A stretch of DNA of 10,596 nucleotides, taken from Candidatus Magasanikbacteria bacterium RIFOXYD12_FULL_33_17 (GTDB lineage Bacteria > Patescibacteriota > Patescibacteriia > Magasanikbacterales > UBA922). Made by a program: the position numbers and the translations under genes. The DNA is taken from contig MFRB01000044.1 of NCBI GenBank assembly GCA_001783255.1, positions 1-10,596 of the forward strand, written 5' to 3'. Below, one piece after another: positions 6,396-10,596 of the stretch (position 1 is the first letter of the stretch; each line of letters begins with the position of its first letter). Below the pieces are notes generated by a model, which saw nothing but the letters and a program-made list of their open reading frames with translations, made no database searches and had not been told where the DNA came from.

Positions 6396-7079
6396 TTATT
6401 TCATCTCAAAAAATACCGGTATTTCTAATGCTTCATCATGCTCAGGCAAGCCAGATGGATTATCTTTCTTGAGTATTAGACTACCATTATTTTTGTAGGT
6501 TGGTGTATTGAAAGTCAGTGTCGCTTCGAAGGGTACGAAGTCAGCTGTCATCCAGTCTCCTTGTGCTTGGGCATGTCCCTCTGCAATTATTTTACCATCC
6601 CAGTCTGTCAAAATTACAGGAAAACTTGCTTCAAAGAACCATAGACCACGTACCTGTCCTTTTATTAATAATGGGCTTTTTATAATTTGATTTGGTATTG
6701 GATTTTCCAAAATAATTCTATCATTAAGTTCTGGTGCTATATTTGTTTCTTCGGTGAAATGTTGTCCGTCTTTGCTAATACATTGGCGAGGATAACTTTC
6801 CATGACAGGATTGCCAGCTGAGACACAGTCGTCGAAATTTTCTATCTTGAACGCATCTGCGAACTCAGGACAATATTCTTCCCACATTCTTTGGCATTTT
6901 TCGCTGCTTGGACACCAACTATAACCAGCACCAACCAGACAGTCATGGTTGTCCTTGTCACCGCCGATGATTATTGGAGCAGGGGAGTTGTTATTTTTTT
7001 GCCAGAAAAATTCACATAACAAAAATACGCCAGTTCCCAAGATTAGCAATCCGACGAAAATGATGATTGTTTTTTTCAT
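6396..7079 (-). CDS. Membrane-anchored Cys-rich / Gmad2-domain protein (227 aa)
   Basis: An N-terminal hydrophobic helix (about 4-22) anchors the protein; FLLC at 19-22 is a poor lipobox, so an uncleaved anchor is more likely than a lipoprotein. A cysteine-rich region follows, with C47, C56, C62 and C70 in one cluster (CLVGAGYSWCPSSEKC) and C85 / C100 in a second motif, FDDCVSAGNPVMESYPRQC, a segment I recall from many Patescibacteria surface proteins. Residues about 121-225 look like a Gmad2 immunoglobulin-like domain: ENPIPNQIIKSPLLIKGQVRG, WFFEASFPVILTD, EGHAQAQGDW, FEATLTFNTP and a C-terminal IPVFFEMK strand. Gmad2 domains occur in exported proteins, including spore germination-associated ones; a binding role at the cell surface is inferred. 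Monocistronic, with a strong terminator downstream. Confidence 0.82.
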   Translation of the reverse strand: MKKTIIIFVGLLILGTGVFLLCEFFWQKNNNSPAPIIIGGDKDNHDCLVGAGYSWCPSSEKCQRMWEEYCPEFADAFKIENFDDCVSAGNPVMESYPRQCISKDGQHFTEETNIAPELNDRIILENPIPNQIIKSPLLIKGQVRGLWFFEASFPVILTDWDGKIIAEGHAQAQGDWMTADFVPFEATLTFNTPTYKNNGSLILKKDNPSGLPEHDEALEIPVFFEMK

Positions 7080-7096
7080 ATGGTTCTTTTTTTATT

Positions 7097-7220
7097 CTCC
7101 CCCTAGTAGGGGTAGTTACCCTCCCAAGGCGGGTCCGTCTAGGGTGGAGAGGGGGTCCATCTTTGAGCAAAACGTTTTGTCTTGCTCCAGACCCCACCTA
7201 ACCTCCCCTAATAGGGGAGG
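7097..7220. repeat. Palindromic intergenic repeat element, MITE/REP-like
   Basis: GC-rich block in AT-rich surroundings. Each end carries a related hairpin: CCCCT-AGT-AGGGG (7100-7112) and CCTCCCCT-AAT-AGGGGAGG (7202-7220). Between them, GGGGTC (7152-7157) pairs with GACCCC (7190-7195), GAGCAA (7165-7170) with TTGCTC (7182-7187), and the centre holds the 12-bp palindrome CAAAACGTTTTG (7168-7179). No ORF of substance is present. The form matches non-autonomous palindromic repeats; it may also serve as a terminator behind folP. Other genomic copies cannot be tested from this window. Confidence 0.6.
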
Positions 7221-7242
7221 AAATTGCTAAATATAAATTTAT

Positions 7243-8061
7243 TTATTTTATTGAAATCATTTTTTGATAAAGTGTTATCACTTCTCTCGCTTCTTTCACA
7301 TCATGCACTCTTAGAATATTGGCACCTTTACTTAGAGCTAGGGTATTTAGTACTGTCGTACCATTGAGAGCTTGTTCGGGAGTGGTATTGATTACTTTGT
7401 TGATCATCGATTTTCTTGAGAATCCCACCAAGATTGGCAAATTCAATTTTTGGAAAATTTCCAAATTATTTAGTAGTTCGTAATTATGTTCTACAGTCTT
7501 GCCAAAACCAAAACCTGGATCAATAATAATGTCTTTGACATTTAATTCGTGAAGTTTTTTTATTTTGTTTGTAAAAAATTGTAATTCTTCCTCACAAACA
7601 TTTTCATAATTTGGATTGTCTTGCATCGTCTGTGGTGTACCTTGCATATGCATCATGATATATGGGACTTGTAACTTTGCTACTGTCTCAAACATTTTCT
7701 CATCCATATTGCCAGCGGAAATATCATTGATTATGGATGCTCCGGCTTGTATAGCTTCTTGCGCTACTTTACTTCGAAAAGTATCAATAGAAATTATGAT
7801 GTTAGGGAATTTTTGGACTAGCAATTTTATTATTGGTAAGACTCTGATCAACTCTTCTTCTTCACTCACATAGTCAGCACCTGGGCGAGAAGAATAACCT
7901 CCAATGTCAATAAAAGTCGCACCATCATCTAGCATCTTTTGTACTTTTTTCAAAATAGTTTCTTCATTATCGTTGGTACCACCATCATAAAAAGAGTCTG
8001 GTGTCAGATTGAGGACGCCCATGACCTGGAGTTCTTTGAAATTAATTATTTTGTTATTCAT
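7243..8061 (-). CDS. folP: Dihydropteroate synthase
   Basis: Condenses p-aminobenzoate with hydroxymethyl-dihydropterin pyrophosphate to give dihydropteroate in folate synthesis (cytoplasm). Full TIM-barrel length of 272 residues. Visible family motifs: MGVLNLTPDSF (14-24, Asn18), DIGGYSSRPGA (52-62), SIDTF (Asp93), NDIS (112-115), DPGFGFGK (Asp181, Lys188), GFSRKS (Lys217) and RVHDV (Arg251, His253). All expected pterin and phosphate ligands are present, so it should be active. The second motif is DIGGYSSRPGA rather than the more common D(V/I)GGESTRPGA, a form I associate with Bacteroidota enzymes, which suggests transfer. No other folate genes are adjacent. ATG at 8061 has A-rich sequence and no Shine-Dalgarno before it; the -10 TATACT is at 8083-8088. 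Confidence 0.97.
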   Translation of the reverse strand: MNNKIINFKELQVMGVLNLTPDSFYDGGTNDNEETILKKVQKMLDDGATFIDIGGYSSRPGADYVSEEEELIRVLPIIKLLVQKFPNIIISIDTFRSKVAQEAIQAGASIINDISAGNMDEKMFETVAKLQVPYIMMHMQGTPQTMQDNPNYENVCEEELQFFTNKIKKLHELNVKDIIIDPGFGFGKTVEHNYELLNNLEIFQKLNLPILVGFSRKSMINKVINTTPEQALNGTTVLNTLALSKGANILRVHDVKEAREVITLYQKMISIK

Positions 8062-8082
8062 AGTTATTATCTTTATATACTA

Positions 8083-8088
8083 AGTATA
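8083..8088 (-). promoter_or_regulatory. Probable -10 element of folP
   Basis: TATACT on the minus strand, 21 bases before the folP ATG. The expected -35 position (8106-8111) reads TTCTCT, a weak match, so this promoter is probably modest. It is divergent from the copper-responsive promoter at 8130-8158. Confidence 0.4.
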
Positions 8089-8129
8089 GCTTGTTTTGCT
8101 AGAGTAGAGAAGTACTTATGCACAGGGTG

Positions 8130-8158
8130 TTGTATTTTTTTCTAAAGTGCTGTATAGT
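8130..8158 (+). promoter_or_regulatory. Promoter of the copper (csoR) operon
   Basis: TTGTAT at 8130-8135, 17-base spacer, TATAGT at 8153-8158; predicted start near 8165, inside the inverted repeat at 8160-8182. A regulator bound there would block RNA polymerase directly. Confidence 0.6.
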
Positions 8159-8159
8159 A

Positions 8160-8182
8160 TACCTGTACCTGGGGTACAGGTA
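8160..8182 (+). promoter_or_regulatory. Probable CsoR operator
   Basis: Perfect inverted repeat, arms TACCTGTACC / GGTACAGGTA with a 3-base centre (TGG). It abuts the -10 hexamer and covers the predicted transcription start of csoR. CsoR-family sites are typically pseudo-palindromes with G/C tracts around a TAC...GTA frame, which fits. Autoregulation by the adjacent csoR gene is the natural inference. Confidence 0.72.
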
Positions 8183-8202
8183 ATAAATTTTAATAAAAAA
8201 CT

Positions 8203-8478
8203 ATGTTAAGTCCAAACAAACAAAAAGCATTGCTAAATGCTAAAAAAGCTTATACTTCACTAGGACGTATTGTGAAGATGCTTGAAGATAACAAATATTG
8301 TGTGGATGTTATGCAACAAAATTTGGCTGTGATAGGTTTGCTCAAATCCGCTAACAATTTTTTGTTGGAAGGGCATCTTAATTCTTGTTTCAAAAATGCG
8401 ATTGTGAGTAAAGATGAAAAAATGCAAGAAGAAAAGATTCAAGAAATTATAAAAGTGACGAAGTTATCGCAGAAGTAA
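8203..8478 (+). CDS. csoR: CsoR-type copper-sensing transcriptional repressor
   Basis: 91-residue all-helical protein of the CsoR/RcnR (DUF156) family. The Cu(I) ligand triad is visible as Cys33, His58 and Cys62, with spacings of 25 and 4 residues exactly as in the Mycobacterium tuberculosis CsoR set C36-H61-C65; RcnR-type nickel sensors differ in using an N-terminal His. The core GRIVKMLEDNKYCVDVMQQ and ANNFLLEGHLNSC are family-typical. Apo-CsoR tetramers bind operator DNA and release it on binding Cu(I). It is first in a cluster with a copper-binding membrane fusion protein and a copper ATPase, and sits just behind its probable operator. The leader after the operator is A/T-rich without a Shine-Dalgarno sequence. 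The ATG at 8203 gives the normal family length. Copper rather than sulfide or formaldehyde sensing is supported by the His ligand and neighbours. Confidence 0.9.
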   Translation: MLSPNKQKALLNAKKAYTSLGRIVKMLEDNKYCVDVMQQNLAVIGLLKSANNFLLEGHLNSCFKNAIVSKDEKMQEEKIQEIIKVTKLSQK

Positions 8479-8493
8479 TAATTAACAACTAAC

Positions 8494-8518
8494 AATTAGT
8501 AATTATTAATTACTAATT
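8494..8518. repeat. AT-rich palindrome between csoR and the copper transporter gene
   Basis: Perfect 11-bp arms AATTAGTAATT / AATTACTAATT around ATT, followed by further partial copies of TAATTACTAATTA up to about 8530. Almost pure A/T and without a U-run of terminator type. It may slow polymerase or be a decayed repeat; the genes on both sides share a strand and a probable operon. Confidence 0.55.
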
Positions 8519-8538
8519 ACTAATTATTAATTTTAAAT

Positions 8539-9888
8539 ATGAGTCAATACAAAAAAATATATATTAGTGGCATGACTTGTGTGTCGTGTGAGCATCTTAT
8601 TTCTGAAGATGTATCAAAATTACCTAATGTTGAAAAAGTAGAAGTTTCACACAAGACACAAATTGCGCAAGTTTATTTTTCTGACAAGTCACCAGATAAT
8701 CAAGAAATTATTAAAACTATTGAAAAACTTGGTTATAGTGCTTCGGAAAATCCAATTGAAAAAGATACCAAGAAAAATAAAGCTACCGGTGCACAATGGG
8801 CTTGGTCTCTTTTTGTAGTATTTTGTATTTATTTAGTTTATAAGTATTTGTCTTGGATAGGAATTTTTGATTGGATTCAGATTGATTCCCAAAATATTGG
8901 TTATGGTGCAGCTTTTCTTATTGGTATTGTCGCTTCGATGTCTACTTGTTTGGCAGTTGTCGGGGCTGTTGTCATGTCTTTTGGCGCCAAATACAAAACA
9001 GAAGGTAATAAGTTTAGTAAGAACGCCAAACCTCATTTACTTTTTCACGCTGGGCGTATTGGTGGTTTTTTCTTGCTTGGTGGTTTACTAGGAATTCTTG
9101 GCAACTTCGTGCAGTTTTCTCCAAGTGTGCTTAGTATTTTTACGATTTTGATTGCTCTTGTTTTGTTTTGGTTGGCTTTAAACATTTTGGGATTTTTGCC
9201 ATCGATGACAACTTTGGGGATTCATATGCCAAAGAGTAGTATGAATACTTGGCAAAAATTGAAAGAATCAGAACACGCTTTTGCTCCAATTTTGCTCGGG
9301 GCTTTCACTTTTTTCTTGCCTTGTGGTTTCACTCAAACTATGCAACTTTTCGCAGTAAGTTCAGGAAGTTTTTGGATCGGTGCTTTGACCCTCGCTTTTT
9401 TTGCTTTGGGAACTAGTCCAGTATTATTTAGTATTGGTATGGCAAGTAGCAAGGCTAGTAACAAGAAAAATGTTGTGTTACAAAAAGTTATTGGTTTTAT
9501 CATTTTAGCTTTTGCTTTTTACACATTGTCATCAGGATTGGCTGTTCGTGGTATTGGTTTGACTGATTTCTTGAAAAATACAAGTTCAAAAAGTAATCCT
9601 GTGGTATCTGTTACAAATAGTGAAGGTGTTCAAGTAGTAAAAATGGCAGTGGAATATAGTGGTTATAATCCAGATGTAATAAAAATAAAAGCAGGTGTGC
9701 CAGTACGCTGGGAAATAGACGGTAAACAAATTACTGGTTGTACTAGTGATATAGTTGTACCAAATTTAAAAATAAATAAAAAACTTAATTCAGGTTTGAA
9801 TGTTATTGAATTTACCGCACCAAACAAAGGTACTTTGAATTTTAGTTGTGGTATGGGGATGGTGAGAGGGCGTTTTATAGTTGAATAG
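8539..9888 (+). CDS. HMA / TauE-SafE-like membrane / cupredoxin fusion, copper handling
   Basis: 449 residues in three parts. (1) Residues 4-70: heavy-metal-associated domain with GMTCVSC; Cys14 and Cys17 bind Cu(I). (2) Residues about 84-340: a TauE/SafE (cytochrome-biogenesis-like) membrane domain with about seven hydrophobic segments, family-like motifs STCLAVVGAVVMSFG (135-149), HAGRIGGFFLLGG (170-182) and PCGFTQTMQLFA (261-272), and in-membrane cysteines 137 and 262. (3) Residues about 355-449: a cupredoxin domain with GCTSDIVVP (Cys401) and FSCGMGMVRG (Cys437, Met439, Met441) in place of the classical His-Cys-His-Met set. The order suggests copper capture on one side, passage through the membrane part, and delivery to or from an extracytoplasmic cupredoxin. 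It lies between csoR and a copper ATPase, supporting copper resistance or trafficking. Direction of transport is not shown by sequence. Confidence 0.88.
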   Translation: MSQYKKIYISGMTCVSCEHLISEDVSKLPNVEKVEVSHKTQIAQVYFSDKSPDNQEIIKTIEKLGYSASENPIEKDTKKNKATGAQWAWSLFVVFCIYLVYKYLSWIGIFDWIQIDSQNIGYGAAFLIGIVASMSTCLAVVGAVVMSFGAKYKTEGNKFSKNAKPHLLFHAGRIGGFFLLGGLLGILGNFVQFSPSVLSIFTILIALVLFWLALNILGFLPSMTTLGIHMPKSSMNTWQKLKESEHAFAPILLGAFTFFLPCGFTQTMQLFAVSSGSFWIGALTLAFFALGTSPVLFSIGMASSKASNKKNVVLQKVIGFIILAFAFYTLSSGLAVRGIGLTDFLKNTSSKSNPVVSVTNSEGVQVVKMAVEYSGYNPDVIKIKAGVPVRWEIDGKQITGCTSDIVVPNLKINKKLNSGLNVIEFTAPNKGTLNFSCGMGMVRGRFIVE

Positions 9889-9941
9889 TGTTCTTATTAA
9901 TTTGGGAAGTTTTTAATTTTGCTAAGTTATAATTTTGTTGG

Positions 9942-10022
9942 ATTGTCCCATTGTTCCATTGTCATATTGTGGTTTTTGTCAAAGAATGTTTTGTCAGTGG
10001 TTCAATGGAACAATGGGGCAAT
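9942..10022. repeat. Long inverted repeat with 20-bp arms
   Basis: Left arm 9942-9961 (ATTGTCCCATTGTTCCATTG) and right arm 10003-10022 are complementary with a single G-T exchange, enclosing 41 bases. The arms are built from repeats of CCATTGT-like words (CCATTGT, CATTGTC, CATATTG). A stable cruciform or RNA hairpin is possible between the two copper genes. There is no immediate U-run, though TTTTTT follows at about 10040. The rest of the 237-base gap (9889-10125) is AT-rich, with a small GC-rich hairpin near its end. Confidence 0.7.
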
Positions 10023-10093
10023 GTCGTCTTCATCTAATATTTTTTACAAAATCAACTATTTCGCATCAAGCTGCGGATAATTAAACCCCCTCG

Positions 10094-10108
10094 TCCGCCT
10101 TGGGCGGA
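10094..10108. repeat. Short GC-rich hairpin before the copper ATPase gene
   Basis: TCCGCC / GGCGGA with a 3-base loop (TTG), about 18 bases upstream of the ATPase ATG. Its core CCGCCTTGGG (10095-10104) also occurs on the opposite strand at 7123-7132 inside the palindromic repeat element, so it may be a fragment of the same repeat family. A regulatory role in the leader of the ATPase cannot be excluded. Confidence 0.45.
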
Positions 10109-10125
10109 TTAAATAAAATGTTTTT

Positions 10126-10596
10126 ATGAAAAAAGATAATCTCAAAATCGAAGGAATGCACTGTGCCTCGTGTGCGGTCAGCATCGAGCGAAGTCTGCAA
10201 AAGCAAGATGGTGTGAAGAGTGCTACGGTCAACTATGCGATGGGTAAAGCATATATTGAATATGATGAAAAAAAAGTGAAAGTTGAAGATATTGATAAAG
10301 CTGTCACGAGTGCAGGGGATTACAAAGTTGTAGCTAGTGGAGAAAAAGATAAGACAGAAGACCAAACCAAAAAAAGTTTTCAAAAATTTCTTTGGTCACT
10401 AATTTTTACTTTGCCAATGCTTGTTGCGATGTTTTTTTCCATGCCGATGTGGTTTGATTGGGTTTTCTTAGTTTTATCTTTTGTAGTTGTCTTTGTTAGC
10501 GGTTTACAATTTCATCTTGGCATGTTGAACCAGCTCAAGCATTTCAAAGCTAATATGGATACACTTGTATCTGTGGGAACTTTGTCAGCCTTTTTT
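10126..10596 (+). CDS. copA: Copper P-type ATPase (CopA-like), N-terminal part, cut by window end
   Basis: 157 residues visible; the frame is open to the window end, so the catalytic DKTGT loop, CPC membrane motif and stop lie outside. Residues 1-70 form an HMA domain with GMHCASC (Cys13, Cys16) that takes up Cu(I). A charged linker (GEKDKTEDQTKKS) leads to the first membrane helix at about 89-106 (LWSLIFTLPMLVAMFFSM), a second at about 110-126, and the conserved KANMDTLVSVGTLSAF stretch (141-156) that precedes helix 3/4 in PIB-1 ATPases. Only one HMA domain is present. ATG at 10126 is the start; the nearby ATG at 10118 hits a stop after three codons. Together with csoR and the fusion protein it forms a copper efflux cluster, possibly transcribed separately because of the 237-base gap. 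Confidence 0.9.
   Translation, partial: MKKDNLKIEGMHCASCAVSIERSLQKQDGVKSATVNYAMGKAYIEYDEKKVKVEDIDKAVTSAGDYKVVASGEKDKTEDQTKKSFQKFLWSLIFTLPMLVAMFFSMPMWFDWVFLVLSFVVVFVSGLQFHLGMLNQLKHFKANMDTLVSVGTLSAFF

Noticed and set aside
7012..7197. Small frames across the GC-rich repeat element.
   Set aside because: Proline/arginine-rich translation of a palindromic repeat, with no start context or conserved feature.
10081..10383. Minus-strand 100-codon open frame.
   Set aside because: Antisense shadow of the copA HMA domain, which has the GMHCASC motif on the plus strand.
1..10596. Recoded UGA (as in Gracilibacteria/Absconditabacteria).
   Set aside because: All recognised genes are intact without UGA read-through and end in TAA or TAG, so code 11 fits.
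1..10596. CRISPR array, insertion sequence or prophage.
   Set aside because: No regularly spaced direct repeats, transposase, integrase or structural phage genes are visible; only single palindromic repeats.

Overview
The window looks like part of a Patescibacteria (CPR) chromosome. This is inferred from the AT-rich sequence with short intergenic gaps, protein types common in that group (a small Pif1-like helicase, a Gmad2-domain anchored protein, a 62-residue two-helix protein with a WWEVALLK-type motif), several single-copy proteins I do not recognise, a tRNA without an encoded CCA, and little sign of Shine-Dalgarno sequences. Promoters are of the sigma-70 type (TTGNNN-17-TATAAT-like, or extended -10 TGnTATAAT). 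That argues against Bacteroidota, although the folP motifs look Bacteroidota-like. The standard bacterial code fits; all intact genes end in TAA or TAG.

Layout. 56-1348 (-): Pif1-like helicase whose Walker A lies upstream of the first usable conventional start codon. 1532-3490 (-): 652-residue secreted, C-terminally anchored, cysteine-rich protein of unknown function. 3614-4258 (+): DUF3800 protein with its own strong promoter. 4442-4630 (-): small membrane protein. 4741-5058 (+): a roughly 318-nt stretch with a consensus promoter, a chain of hairpins, an intrinsic terminator and no ORF, interpreted as a structured RNA of unrecognised family. 5070-6193 (-): two overlapping genes for unknown membrane proteins. 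6241-6311 (-): tRNA-Gln(TTG). 6396-7079 (-): membrane-anchored Cys-rich/Gmad2 protein. 7097-7220: palindromic repeat element. 7243-8061 (-): dihydropteroate synthase. 8203-10596 (+): copper-resistance cluster.

The copper cluster is the clearest functional unit. A CsoR-type Cu(I) sensor with the C-H-C ligand set (8203-8478) is preceded by a perfect 10-bp-arm inverted repeat covering its predicted transcription start. It is followed by a fused HMA / TauE-SafE-like membrane / cupredoxin protein (8539-9888) and the start of a CopA-type copper P-type ATPase (10126 to the window end). The likely logic is that copper releases CsoR, and the two membrane proteins bind and export copper. A 237-base gap holding a 20-bp-arm inverted repeat and a GC-rich hairpin separates the last two genes.

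Most worth follow-up: the unassigned RNA at 4741-5058, the helicase lacking a standard start codon, the tripartite copper protein with its operator, and the unknown secreted protein.
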